64,000 nt of DNA from Rubrobacter xylanophilus (GTDB taxonomy: Bacteria; Actinomycetota; Rubrobacteria; Rubrobacterales; Rubrobacteraceae). The DNA is taken from the NCBI RefSeq assembly GCF_007164525.1, contig NZ_AP019791.1:2219501-2283500 (forward strand), in the 5' to 3' direction. Shown here one piece after another: positions 36,392-45,342 of this stretch (position 1 is its first letter; the number at the start of each line of letters is the position of its first letter). The notes under the pieces are model-generated. The model was not told the origin of the DNA. It worked only from the letters and a program-made list of their open reading frames with translations, and did no database searches. The translations under genes were made by a program, and so were the position numbers.

Positions 36392-37686
36392 TGCAGACCA
36401 GGCTGAGCCGTCAGGAGTTCCTCAGGCTCGGCGGGGCCTCCCTGGCCGGAGCGGCCCTGCTGGGGGTCGCCGGGTGCGGCGGCGGGGGCGGCGGGGAGAA
36501 CACCATCGGCTGGCAGGCCATCCCCTCCTACTCCACCGAGCAGAACACCGACCAGGCCCGGGTGGATTACCTGGAGGAGGTCATCTCCAGCTGGGAGGAG
36601 CAAAACGGGGAGTACACCATAAACCCGCTGGTCACCTCGGCCGACGTAACGGCGGCGATGGCGCGGCTGCTGGAGCAGGCCTCCCAGAACCGGGCCCCGG
36701 ACGTCGCCCAGATCGACGGCTACATCCTGCCCCGCTTCTACGAGTACGTGCAGCCGCTCGACGACTACCTGGGCGACCTCTCCCTGGAGGACTGGTTCCC
36801 GTTCGCCCGGGCGGTGATGACCGACGGCGGCAGCGTGAAGGGGCTGCAGTTCACCACCGACGTACGGGTGCTCTACTACCGGAAGGACCTCATCGACGAA
36901 CCCCCGACCTCCTGGGACGAGCTGTTCCGCGTCGGGGAGGAGGTGAGCGGCGAGGTACAGGATGCCTTCCTCTTCCCCGCCGGACGCGGGGAGGCGACGA
37001 CCATCACCACCCTGCTGCCGCAGTTCTGGACGCTCGGCGGGGAGCTCGTGGACGACCGGGGAGAGCCCGTCTTCGGGGAGGGCGAGAACCGGCAGGCCAT
37101 GCTCGAGTCGCTCGGGTTCATCCGGGAGTGCGTCGAGCGGGGGATAACGCCGCGGCGGGTGACCGAGTTCACCCTGGAGACCGACATAAACGGGGACGCG
37201 GCCTCCGGGCAGACCGCGATGTTCCTGGGGGGCAACTGGCAGGTGAGCCTGCTCAAGGAGATAATGGGCGAGGAGCGGTTCACCCGGCAGTGGGGGGTCG
37301 CGCCGATACCCTCCCGCAGCGGCGAGGAGCACGCGACCACCGCCGGCGGCTGGGCCTGGGGAATCTTCGCCGAGAACGAGGACAAGCGCCGGGCGGCGGT
37401 GGACTTCCTGCGGGCGGTCTTCGTCGGCGACGAGGGGATGGCCCGGTGGTGCAACGTCGGTGGTTACCTGCCGCCGCGCGAGCCGGTCTTCGAGGTTCCG
37501 GCCTACAGGACCGACGAGTACACCGACGCCTTCCGGGAGCACCTGGAGAACTTCGCCAGAAACCGCCCCCCGGCCGAGTCCTACACGGACATCTCCACCG
37601 CGCTGCAGGTGGCGGTGACCCAGGTGGTCTCCGGCGAGGCCTCGCCGGAGCAGGCGCTCCAGACGGCCGTCCGCACCGTGAGTTAG
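36388..37686 (+). CDS. carbohydrate ABC transporter substrate-binding lipoprotein 1
   Basis: A 432-residue family 1 solute-binding protein. The N-terminus has SRQEFLRLGG and a hydrophobic run to the lipobox GVAGC, a Tat-like lipoprotein signal. The mature part shows a typical sugar-binder layout (APDVAQIDGYILPRF, VLYYRKDLI, AGGWAWGIF). ATG at 36388 overlaps the mannosidase stop. The two permease genes follow at 18 bp and then directly. It would capture an oligosaccharide or mannoside outside the cell for the enzyme upstream. Confidence 0.9.
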   Translation: MMQTRLSRQEFLRLGGASLAGAALLGVAGCGGGGGGENTIGWQAIPSYSTEQNTDQARVDYLEEVISSWEEQNGEYTINPLVTSADVTAAMARLLEQASQNRAPDVAQIDGYILPRFYEYVQPLDDYLGDLSLEDWFPFARAVMTDGGSVKGLQFTTDVRVLYYRKDLIDEPPTSWDELFRVGEEVSGEVQDAFLFPAGRGEATTITTLLPQFWTLGGELVDDRGEPVFGEGENRQAMLESLGFIRECVERGITPRRVTEFTLETDINGDAASGQTAMFLGGNWQVSLLKEIMGEERFTRQWGVAPIPSRSGEEHATTAGGWAWGIFAENEDKRRAAVDFLRAVFVGDEGMARWCNVGGYLPPREPVFEVPAYRTDEYTDAFREHLENFARNRPPAESYTDISTALQVAVTQVVSGEASPEQALQTAVRTVS

Positions 37687-37703
37687 GAAGGGAAGCCAGA
37701 GAG

Positions 37704-38624
37704 ATGACGGCAGCGAAGACCCGGGAGCCGGGGGGTTCCTGGCTGGAGTCGCTCGCGGGCTCGCCGTGGCCGTGGCTCCTGCCGCTCGCGGCCATCCTGC
37801 TGGCGACCTTCGTCTTCCCGATCTTCGAGATAGTGCGCCTGAGCCTCACCGACGCGAGCCTGGTGGGCGGCGGCTACGAGTACACTTTGGGCTCCTACGG
37901 GTCGCTGCTCACCTCGCCCTACTTCACGGACATGCTGACGGCGACTGCCGTCTTCGTCTTCTTCAGCGTCCTCTTCCAGATGCTCTTGGGCTTCCTCATA
38001 GCGCTCGCGGTGGACCAGGGGGCGCGGCGCGGGATGCGGGCCTCCATCGTCACCCGCACGGCGGTGCTCTCCGCCTGGGCCATCCCCGGGGTGATCATCG
38101 GGATCATCTGGAGCATCCTCTACCAGCAGTCCGAGGCGGGAGTCCTGAACTACCTGCTCGGCCTCGTGGGGTTGGGCCCCGTCCCATTCCTCTCAGATCC
38201 CGAGTTCGCGCTGGCCTCGGTCACCCTGGCCAACATCTGGCGCGGGACGGCCTTCAGCATGATCCTGATCTACGCCGGGCTGCAGACGCTGCCCGACGAC
38301 GTGCTGGAGGCCGCCAGGGTCGACGGGGCCAGCGCCTTCCAGAGCCTGACGCGCGTCGTGCTGCCGCTCCTCGCCCCCATACTGTTCATAAATTTGGTGA
38401 TCGTCTCCATAGAGACCTTCAACACCTTCGACATGGTGCTCGCGCTCACCGGCGGCGGCCCGGGGAGAGCCACCGAGGTCATAGCCCTCTCGATCTACAA
38501 CCAGATCTTCCAGCAGTTCGACCTGGGCCCGGGGGCGGCGACCGCGGTGCTGCTGCTGGCGGTGAACGCGGTGATGACGGCCGTCTACATAAGGCTTCTG
38601 CAGCGCGAGGAGGAGGTGGCCTGA
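37704..38624 (+). CDS. sugar ABC transporter permease 1 (MalF type)
   Basis: A 306-residue permease with six spans. The cytoplasmic EAA loop reads EAARVDGASAFQSLTRVVLP, which docks a shared ATPase; no ATPase gene is present here, which is usual for this family (an MsiK-like ATPase elsewhere is likely). TGGGPGRATEVIALSIYNQ is a MalF-type motif. Start ATG at 37704 follows AGGAAGGGAAG. Confidence 0.92.
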   Translation: MTAAKTREPGGSWLESLAGSPWPWLLPLAAILLATFVFPIFEIVRLSLTDASLVGGGYEYTLGSYGSLLTSPYFTDMLTATAVFVFFSVLFQMLLGFLIALAVDQGARRGMRASIVTRTAVLSAWAIPGVIIGIIWSILYQQSEAGVLNYLLGLVGLGPVPFLSDPEFALASVTLANIWRGTAFSMILIYAGLQTLPDDVLEAARVDGASAFQSLTRVVLPLLAPILFINLVIVSIETFNTFDMVLALTGGGPGRATEVIALSIYNQIFQQFDLGPGAATAVLLLAVNAVMTAVYIRLLQREEEVA

Positions 38625-38625
38625 G

Positions 38626-39477
38626 GTGATGCTCGGCAGCAAGGCTCGGGCGGAGCGGCTGACGCGGGCGGGGCTCTACGCGGCCTACGCGGTGATCACC
38701 GCGTTCTTCCTTTTTCCCATCTTCTGGGTCGTCTCGATGTCGCTCAAGACGGTCCCGCAGCTCTTCGCCACCCCGCCGGTGTGGTTCCCCTGGCCCCCGC
38801 AGTTCGGGAACTACGCCTACGTGCTCACCAGCACCTCCATCGGGCGATACCTTCTGAACTCGGCGTTCATCGTGCTGATGACGGTGATCCTCACCCTCAT
38901 CATCGCCACGCTGGCGGCCTACGGCTTCAGCCGGTTCTCCTTCCGCTACAAGCGGCCCTCGCTGCTGGCGGTGCTGGTCTTCCAGATGGTCTCGCCGGTG
39001 GTCATCGCGATCCCACTCTACCGCTTCTTCGCGGCGCTGGGGCTGCTGAACAGCTACGCGACCGTGATCCTGGTGTACGTGGCGATCGTGCTGCCGTTCA
39101 CCACCTGGTTTTTGAAGGGCTACTTCGACACCATCCCCCACGAGATGGACGAGGCGGCCATCGTGGACGGGGCGAGCCGCTGGCAGGTCCTGACCAGGAT
39201 CCTGCTCCCGGTGTGCGCGCCCGGGATCGCCACGGCGGCGATCCTGGCGGCGGTGCTCTCCTGGTCGCAGTTCGTCGTGCCGTTCATCCTGCTGGACAGC
39301 CGGGAGCTGTACCCTATCTCGGTGGGCCTGGTGGACCTGAAGAACACCTCGGACGCGATAACGCTGCACTACCTCTCGGCGGCGAGCGTGATCGCGATAG
39401 CTCCGGTGATCGCCGTGTTCGTCCTGCTGCAGCGGTACATCGTGAACGCCCTGACGGCGGGGGCGATCAAGGGCTAG
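38626..39477 (+). CDS. sugar ABC transporter permease 2 (MalG type)
   Basis: A 283-residue permease with six spans. The EAA loop is DEAAIVDGASRWQVLTRILLP and the front SMSLKTVPQLFATPPVWFP is MalG-like. GTG at 38626 (ATG one codon later) lies 1 bp after the stop of permease 1, so the two are coupled. It forms the membrane heterodimer with permease 1. Confidence 0.92.
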   Translation: MMLGSKARAERLTRAGLYAAYAVITAFFLFPIFWVVSMSLKTVPQLFATPPVWFPWPPQFGNYAYVLTSTSIGRYLLNSAFIVLMTVILTLIIATLAAYGFSRFSFRYKRPSLLAVLVFQMVSPVVIAIPLYRFFAALGLLNSYATVILVYVAIVLPFTTWFLKGYFDTIPHEMDEAAIVDGASRWQVLTRILLPVCAPGIATAAILAAVLSWSQFVVPFILLDSRELYPISVGLVDLKNTSDAITLHYLSAASVIAIAPVIAVFVLLQRYIVNALTAGAIKG

Positions 39478-39552
39478 GGGGCGCGGGGATATAAGGTCTC
39501 GGCTATCATACGCGGCATCCAGGAAGGGAAGGCGCGTCGGGGAGGGAGGAGG

Positions 39553-40860
39553 ATGCCCGGACAGAGGATCAGCCGGGGGAGGTTTCTGGCGACCGGCGGC
39601 GCGGCCCTCGCGGGGGTCGCGCTGCTCGGAGGCTGCGGAGGGGGCGGAGAGGGCGGCGGCGAGGTGCTCTTCTCCTGGGGTCCCGACGACACCGGGGTCC
39701 TGCCGAGGCTCATAGAGCGGTTCAACCGGGAGAACGGCTCCGGGGCGCGCGTGCGCTACCGGGAGATGCCCTCCGACACGGGCCAGTACTTCGACCAGCT
39801 CAGGACCCAGTTCCAGGCCGGAGGCGGGGACATCGACGTGATCGGGGGCGACGTCATCTGGCCGGCGCAGTTCGCGGCGAACGGCTGGATAGCCGACCTC
39901 TCAGACCGCTTCGGGGACCCGGAAGAGTTCCTCGACGGCCCCATGCAGGCGATGACCTACGAGGGCAAGATCTACGGGGTTCCCTGGTACACCGACGCCG
40001 GGCTCCTCTACTACCGCAGAGACCTCCTGGAAGGAAGCGGCTTCTCCGAGCCCCCGAAGACCTGGGAGGAACTCAAAGAGATGGCGCTCAAGGCGAAGCG
40101 GGACTCCGGGGTCTCCGCGGGTTTCGTCTTCCAGGGAGCCGAGTACGAGGGCGGGGTGTGCGACGGGCTGGAGTACATCTGGACGCACGGGGGGGAGGTG
40201 CTCGACCCGCAGGATCCCACGAGGGTCGTCATAGACAGCCCCGAGGCCGCCGCCGGTCTCGCCACCGAGCGGAGCATGATAGAGGATGGGGTGGCGCCGC
40301 GGGCCGTCACCACCTACAAGGAGGACGAGGCCCACGGGGCCTTCCTGCGGGGCGACGCCGTCTTCATGCGCAACTGGCCGTATGTCTACGCCCTCGTCGG
40401 CAACCCCGAGGAGTCGCGGATAGAGCCCGGACAGGTCGGGATCTCCGAGCTCCCCGCCGCCCGGGGGCAGAGGAGCTACAGCTGTCTCGGGGGCTGGAAC
40501 TTCTTCATCAACGCCGCCTCCGACCGGCAGGACGCCGCCTGGGAGTTCATCCGGTGGATGACCCGGCCCGAGCAGCTCAAGGTCAACGCCCTGGAGGGCT
40601 CCCGGCTGCCAACGCGCAGCGGCCTCTACGAGGACCGGGAGGTGCTGCGGAAGGTCCCCGTCGCCCGGCTGGGCAAGGAGGCGATCATCCGGAACTCCCG
40701 GCCGCGCCCCGTCACCCCGTACTACTCGGACATGTCGCTCAGGATGGCCGAGCAGTTCAGCGCCTCGCTCAAGGGTGAAATCCCGCCCGAGGAGGCCGTG
40801 GGTGCGCTGCAGAGGGAGCTGGAGCAGCTCATAGAGCGGGGCGAGGCTGCAACCGGCTAG
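39553..40860 (+). CDS. carbohydrate ABC transporter substrate-binding lipoprotein 2
   Basis: A 435-residue solute-binding protein. It begins with ISRGRFLATGG, a hydrophobic segment and lipobox LLGGC, a Tat-like lipoprotein signal. The sequence KIYGVPWYTDAGLLYYRRDLL and CLGGWNFFINAASD place it in the maltose/trehalose-binding group. It follows the permeases after 75 bp and has its own ribosome site (GGAGGGAGGAGG), so one permease pair may serve two binding proteins with different sugars. It overlaps the convergent AI-2E family gene by 4 bp. Confidence 0.88.
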   Translation: MPGQRISRGRFLATGGAALAGVALLGGCGGGGEGGGEVLFSWGPDDTGVLPRLIERFNRENGSGARVRYREMPSDTGQYFDQLRTQFQAGGGDIDVIGGDVIWPAQFAANGWIADLSDRFGDPEEFLDGPMQAMTYEGKIYGVPWYTDAGLLYYRRDLLEGSGFSEPPKTWEELKEMALKAKRDSGVSAGFVFQGAEYEGGVCDGLEYIWTHGGEVLDPQDPTRVVIDSPEAAAGLATERSMIEDGVAPRAVTTYKEDEAHGAFLRGDAVFMRNWPYVYALVGNPEESRIEPGQVGISELPAARGQRSYSCLGGWNFFINAASDRQDAAWEFIRWMTRPEQLKVNALEGSRLPTRSGLYEDREVLRKVPVARLGKEAIIRNSRPRPVTPYYSDMSLRMAEQFSASLKGEIPPEEAVGALQRELEQLIERGEAATG

Positions 40861-42014
40861 GCTGCATCGCGGGGAGGGGCGATCCTCAGGCGGACCCGGA
40901 AAAAGTCCACGAAGACCCGCAGGATCGCCAGCAGCGGCACGGCGAACAGGATCCCGACGATCCCCGCGATCTGCCCGCCCCCGATCACGGCGAGCAGCAC
41001 GATTATCGGGTGTACCTGCAGCGCGCGGCCCTGGATCCTCGGCGTCAGGAAGTTCCCCTCGAACTGCTGGATGGCGATGTAGGCGATCACCGTGAGCACC
41101 GCCGTGGTGGGGGTGGTGAAGATCAGGGCCACGATGATCGCCGGGATCGCCCCCAGAAACGGTCCCAGGTAGGGGACGATGGCCGTCAAGGAGACCCAGG
41201 CCCCGAGCAGGAGCGGGTAGGGCACCCCCAGCACCCACAGCGCCGCCGCCGAGAGGGCCCCCTGCACCACCACCACGAAGAGCAGCCCGCCCAGGTAGCG
41301 CGAGAGCGAGACCCCGAAGGCGTCCCACAGCTCGCGGGCGTCCCAGCGGTAGCGGTGCGGGATCATCCTGAGGTAGGCGGCCTTGACCTTCCGCACGTCT
41401 ATGAGCAGGTAGATCGCCACGAAGAGCACCCCGAGCACCCCCACCGCGAAACTGAACGCCCCGGAGATGAACCCGATGAGGTTCCGGATCATGCCCTCCA
41501 GGATCTGCTGGGCCCGGTCGAAGAGATCCCGCACCAGGTCCGAGACGAAGCTCTCCGGCAGCTGCAGCGGCAGATCCCGCCGGTTCAGCAAATCGTCCAG
41601 CGAGCCGAAGAACTCCGTGGCGCTCGCGGCTATGGCCGGCGTTATCCGCACGAAGTTCGTGAGCTGCTCTATGAGCAGCGGGATCAGGAACAGCAGCGCC
41701 AGCGTCACCAGCCCGAAGAGCCCCACCACGGTGATCAGGATGGCCAGCTCTCGCGGCACCACCTGCGAGAGCGCCCGCACCGGATAGGAGAGCACGAGCG
41801 CGAGCGCTATGCCGCCGAAGAGGATCTCGAAGATGATCGGGGCGAGGTACAGGACGATCCCCACCGAGAGCAGCAGGAGCACCACGAGCGCCGTGAAGGT
41901 CCTCCGGGAGACGTAGATGGGGGTCGGGGCGCGGCGCCGCGCCCCCGGTGAGGCCGGAACGCGGCGCACCTCCTTCTTTCTTCTCCTGGGCCAGCGCCGT
42001 CCGATGTCCATCAT
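40857..42014 (-). CDS. AI-2E family permease
   Basis: A 385-residue membrane protein with about eight spans and a central amphipathic region. YLGPFLGAIPAIIVAL and FLTPRIQGRALQVHPIIVLL are the family signatures. Members export small molecules or act as Na+/H+ antiporters; the autoinducer-2 name is historical. The basic N-terminus (about 40 residues) precedes the first span. It converges with the binding-protein gene and has no obvious operon partner. Confidence 0.85.
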   Translation of the reverse strand: MMDIGRRWPRRRKKEVRRVPASPGARRRAPTPIYVSRRTFTALVVLLLLSVGIVLYLAPIIFEILFGGIALALVLSYPVRALSQVVPRELAILITVVGLFGLVTLALLFLIPLLIEQLTNFVRITPAIAASATEFFGSLDDLLNRRDLPLQLPESFVSDLVRDLFDRAQQILEGMIRNLIGFISGAFSFAVGVLGVLFVAIYLLIDVRKVKAAYLRMIPHRYRWDARELWDAFGVSLSRYLGGLLFVVVVQGALSAAALWVLGVPYPLLLGAWVSLTAIVPYLGPFLGAIPAIIVALIFTTPTTAVLTVIAYIAIQQFEGNFLTPRIQGRALQVHPIIVLLAVIGGGQIAGIVGILFAVPLLAILRVFVDFFRVRLRIAPPRDAA

Positions 42015-42031
42015 CCCATTCTAAGCCCGAC

Positions 42032-42979
42032 CTAGCCGCGCACCAGCCGCAGGAAGACCTCGTCGAAGGACGGGTGGATCACATCGGCCGAGCGCACCTC
42101 GGCACCGCGCAGCGCCTCGAAGGCCCGGGGCAGAACGACGTCCGCGTCCTCCACCACCAGCCGTACGACGCTGGTCGCGGCCCCGTCAGCCGGGTTCTCC
42201 TCCCGCACCTCCACTACGTGTCCCACCCCCTCGAGAGCTCCCAGCTGCCGGCCGAGCCTGCCGGGTTCCCCCCCGAGCGTCAGCTCTATCGTCTCGCCGC
42301 CGAACGCCCGCCGGCGCAGCTCCTCCGGGGTGCCGACCGCGGCCAGAACCCCGCCCGAGAGCAGGCCCACCCGGTCGCACAGCTCCGCCTCGCCCACATA
42401 CTGGGTGGTGACGAAGATCGTGCGTCCCATGTCCCGCAGCACCCCGAACCCGTCCCAGAACTTGCGGCGAAGGATGGGGTCCAGGTTGGCCGTCGGCTCG
42501 TCCACGAACAACAGCTGCGGCTCGTGCACCAGGGCGGCGGCGAGCTGCAGCCGCCGCTGCATCCCCCCGGAGAGCTTCGAGGCGGCCTTGCGCCGGTCCT
42601 TCCACAGCTCGGTGAACTCCAGCACCTCCCGCACCCGCCGCCGCCTTTTTCCCAGCCACATCCCGTAGAGCCCGGCGGCGAAGTTCACGTTCTGGCGCAC
42701 CGAGAGTCCCTCGTACAGGACGAACCCCTGCGGCATGAAGCCGATCCTGCGGCGGTCGGCGGCGCCGAAGGAGGCCGGGTCCCGGCCGAAGACCCGTACG
42801 CTCCCCCGCGAGGGCCTGAGATAGCCGGTGAGCAGGCGGACCAGAGTGCTCTTCCCCGCCCCGGAGGGACCGATGAGGCCGAAGATCTCACCCTCCCCCA
42901 CCGCGAGGTCCACGCCCTTGAGAACCTCCTCGCCGCCGAAGCTCCGGGCCACTCCCTCGGCCTGGATCACATCCGTCAA
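42032..42979 (-). CDS. ABC exporter ATP-binding protein
   Basis: A 315-residue ATPase with Walker A GPSGAGKST, signature LSGGMQRRLQLA and Walker B LLFVDEPTANLDP, plus a C-terminal regulatory extension typical of DrrA-like exporters. The TTG start at 42979 overlaps the permease stop as TTGA and follows GGGGAGGGG. It pairs with the upstream permease. Substrates of this group include drugs and lipids; nothing here decides between them. Confidence 0.88.
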   Translation of the reverse strand: MTDVIQAEGVARSFGGEEVLKGVDLAVGEGEIFGLIGPSGAGKSTLVRLLTGYLRPSRGSVRVFGRDPASFGAADRRRIGFMPQGFVLYEGLSVRQNVNFAAGLYGMWLGKRRRRVREVLEFTELWKDRRKAASKLSGGMQRRLQLAAALVHEPQLLFVDEPTANLDPILRRKFWDGFGVLRDMGRTIFVTTQYVGEAELCDRVGLLSGGVLAAVGTPEELRRRAFGGETIELTLGGEPGRLGRQLGALEGVGHVVEVREENPADGAATSVVRLVVEDADVVLPRAFEALRGAEVRSADVIHPSFDEVFLRLVRG

Positions 42980-44454
42980 GATGCCCCTCCCCTGCGGGCC
43001 AGAAGCAGGCGGGCGCCGGCCGCCGAGACGCAGAAGATCGCGGCGAGCCCGAGAAGGTCCCCCAACGCCGGCCACCGCCCCAGGATCATCACCTCCTGCA
43101 GAGCCCTTATGCCGTAGGTGGCCGGCAGGAAGTAGGAGACCGCGAGCGCCGGCTGCTCCAGCTCCCTCAGGGGAAAGAGGAAGCCGGAGAAGAAGCCGCT
43201 CGCGATGAACACGAGCATCGAGACCTGTATCGCCTGTAGCTGGCTGCGGGAGAGCACCGAGAGCAGAAAACCCGCCGAGACGGAGGCCGCCGCCAGCACC
43301 GCCATCGCCGCCGCCAGCCGTCCGAAGCCTCCGCGCACGGGTATCCCCAGCGCCGCCGCCAGCACCCCGGCCACCGCCAGGTTCACCGCCACCACCAGCG
43401 CCAGATACGTCACGAATTTGCCCGCGAGCAACCCGCCCGGCCGCAGCGGAGAGACCTCGAAGAACTCGTAGGCGCCCGAGACCCGCTCGCGGACGATCGC
43501 CAGAGAGGCCAGGCTCAACGCGATGTGCTGGATGAGGAGCGCCAGGGTCGCCGGGGCGTAGAACTCCACCGCCGTCGGCTCGAAGGGCGCGAGGTTCTCC
43601 AGCTCGAGCCGGAACGGGTTGGCCAGCACCCGGGGCGGCACCCCGGAAGGCACCCTGGCCACCTGCTCCGAGAGCCGGTCGAGCGCCCGCTGCAGCTCGG
43701 TGATCCCGAGACGCTCCTCTATGCTCCGGGCGCCGGCCTGCTGCGCCGCTATGAGCTCGTCCAGAAGCTCCCGGGCTCTTCTCGCCCGCGCCAGGGCCTC
43801 CTCCGCCTCCCGTCCCTCCAGCCCCTCCAGGGCCTCCTCCAGCTCCACCAGCGCCTCCTCGAGCGAGGAGGTTATCTCGCGGGCCTCCTCGCTCGTCAGC
43901 GCCTCCGCCGCCTGGCTCACCCTCTCCAGCTGCCGGTTTATGGCCTCTATCTCCTCCACCGTCCCGCCGATGTTCTGCACCTCGGTGGCGATCCCCTCGC
44001 GGACGATGGCCCGGTTGAGGTCCAGCACCAGCCCGTTGGAGCGGTTGGGGACTGTGGTGCCCGCGATCGGGTTGATGCTCTGGTAGTGGACCTCGAGCAC
44101 CGCCTGTCGGCCCTCGGCGACCGCCCGAGAGGGATCGGGGGGCAGGATGATCACCGCGTCGGTCCTCCCCTCGCGCAGCATGCGGTCGGCCTCCTGCACG
44201 TCGCGGAGCACCCCCTGAAAGCGGGTCCGCTCCACGAACTGCCGCCGGAAGCGCAGGAAGATCTCCTCCCCCTCGCTTCCCTCCTCGACCACCACGACCG
44301 CCCGCGGCAGGTAGTTCTCCACCCGGAAGCTCAGGGCGAAGAGCACCATGATCACCACCGGCCCCAGCAGGAGCATCACCAGCAGCTGCGGCTGCCGGAC
44401 GAGCACCCAGAACTCTTTGGCCGCGACGGCCTTCGTCCTCAGCAGATACCCCAC
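42976..44454 (-). CDS. ABC-2 exporter permease with large external coiled-coil domain
   Basis: A 492-residue permease of the YhgE/DrrB type. One span near residue 30 (LLVMLLLGPVVIMVLFAL) is followed by an external domain of about 270 residues. This contains a long charged coiled coil (ITSSLEEALVELEEALEGLE, RARRARELLDELIAAQQ), and then five C-terminal spans. The GTG at 44454 is my start choice; GGAGGAG lies somewhat far upstream, and a non-standard start a few codons earlier is possible. Coupled to the ATPase gene. Confidence 0.8.
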   Translation of the reverse strand: MGYLLRTKAVAAKEFWVLVRQPQLLVMLLLGPVVIMVLFALSFRVENYLPRAVVVVEEGSEGEEIFLRFRRQFVERTRFQGVLRDVQEADRMLREGRTDAVIILPPDPSRAVAEGRQAVLEVHYQSINPIAGTTVPNRSNGLVLDLNRAIVREGIATEVQNIGGTVEEIEAINRQLERVSQAAEALTSEEAREITSSLEEALVELEEALEGLEGREAEEALARARRARELLDELIAAQQAGARSIEERLGITELQRALDRLSEQVARVPSGVPPRVLANPFRLELENLAPFEPTAVEFYAPATLALLIQHIALSLASLAIVRERVSGAYEFFEVSPLRPGGLLAGKFVTYLALVVAVNLAVAGVLAAALGIPVRGGFGRLAAAMAVLAAASVSAGFLLSVLSRSQLQAIQVSMLVFIASGFFSGFLFPLRELEQPALAVSYFLPATYGIRALQEVMILGRWPALGDLLGLAAIFCVSAAGARLLLARRGGAS

Positions 44455-44563
44455 GAGCAGATGATACTCCTCCGGCTGTCGTAGATGCAGCACCCAGGAT
44501 GCGCGAGCCGGCCCGGCTCCCTGCGGGGAAGCGGCCGCGGCACGAACCTCGTGCCTGAGCCCG

Positions 44564-45340
44564 TCAGCCGCTCCCGTCTCCGGCGCGGACCACCCGGTGC
44601 TCCGGCCCCACCCGGCGCGCGAGCTCGAGCGTCCGCCCGTCGAGCGGCACCCGGCGCGCCCCGTAGCGCGCCTCCGCCTCCCGGGCGAACGCCTCCAGCG
44701 CCTCCTCAAGGCCGCCGCCGTACCCGGCGCGCCGCAGGCTGCCCACGCTCCCCGGCCGGAAGGGAAGCCCCATGGCCCCGTAGACCCGCTCCAGGACCCG
44801 CGCCAGCTCCTCCTCGCCGCGAACGAGCACGATCCCTCCGACGCTCGCCGCCCGGCGGGTCACCCTCTGGGCTATCCCGCAGAGCTTCATCCCGTCCTCC
44901 CAACCGCCCGACCTGATGCTGTGATCCCCGGGACAGAACTCGTCCCGCACCTCCCCCACCTCCGCCCACACCCCCAACCGCCGGAAGGCCCCGAGCACCA
45001 GCGCGGCGGCCTCCTCATAGCGCTCCCGGAAGCCGCCGCGCGCGCCACCTTCCTCCCGCGGGCGGATGATCGAGAAGCCGAAGGTGCCCGGCCCGGCGGC
45101 TATCGCCCCGCCGCCCGCCCCGCGGACGAGCACCGGATACCCCAGCCCTTCCGCCTCCCGGACGGCGGCGGCGAACCCCTCCCTGCGGGTGTCCCGGCGG
45201 GTCATGCCCACGTGCCGCACGGAGGGGGCGACGGAGATCGTGGGCGGCCGCTCCCCGGAGGCCACCTGCTCGAAGAGCAGTCGGGTGTAGCCGTAGGCCG
45301 TGGCGGCGTCGGGGAGCCGCCCCGGCAAGAGAAGCTCCAT
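44564..45340 (-). CDS. lipoate-protein ligase A-like protein
   Basis: A 258-residue member of the biotin/lipoate ligase fold family. VLVRGAGGGAIAAGPGTFGF corresponds to the lipoyl-AMP binding RRxSGGG region, and GDHSIRSGGWEDGMKLCGIA holds the Lys that binds the carboxylate. Usual roles are lipoate ligation or octanoyl transfer to E2 and GcvH proteins. The ATG at 45340 lies 2 bp after the CorA stop; a GTG four codons upstream would overlap CorA. The divergent glycine-rich motif leaves the exact reaction open. Confidence 0.75.
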   Translation of the reverse strand: MELLLPGRLPDAATAYGYTRLLFEQVASGERPPTISVAPSVRHVGMTRRDTRREGFAAAVREAEGLGYPVLVRGAGGGAIAAGPGTFGFSIIRPREEGGARGGFRERYEEAAALVLGAFRRLGVWAEVGEVRDEFCPGDHSIRSGGWEDGMKLCGIAQRVTRRAASVGGIVLVRGEEELARVLERVYGAMGLPFRPGSVGSLRRAGYGGGLEEALEAFAREAEARYGARRVPLDGRTLELARRVGPEHRVVRAGDGSG

Positions 45341-45342
45341 CC

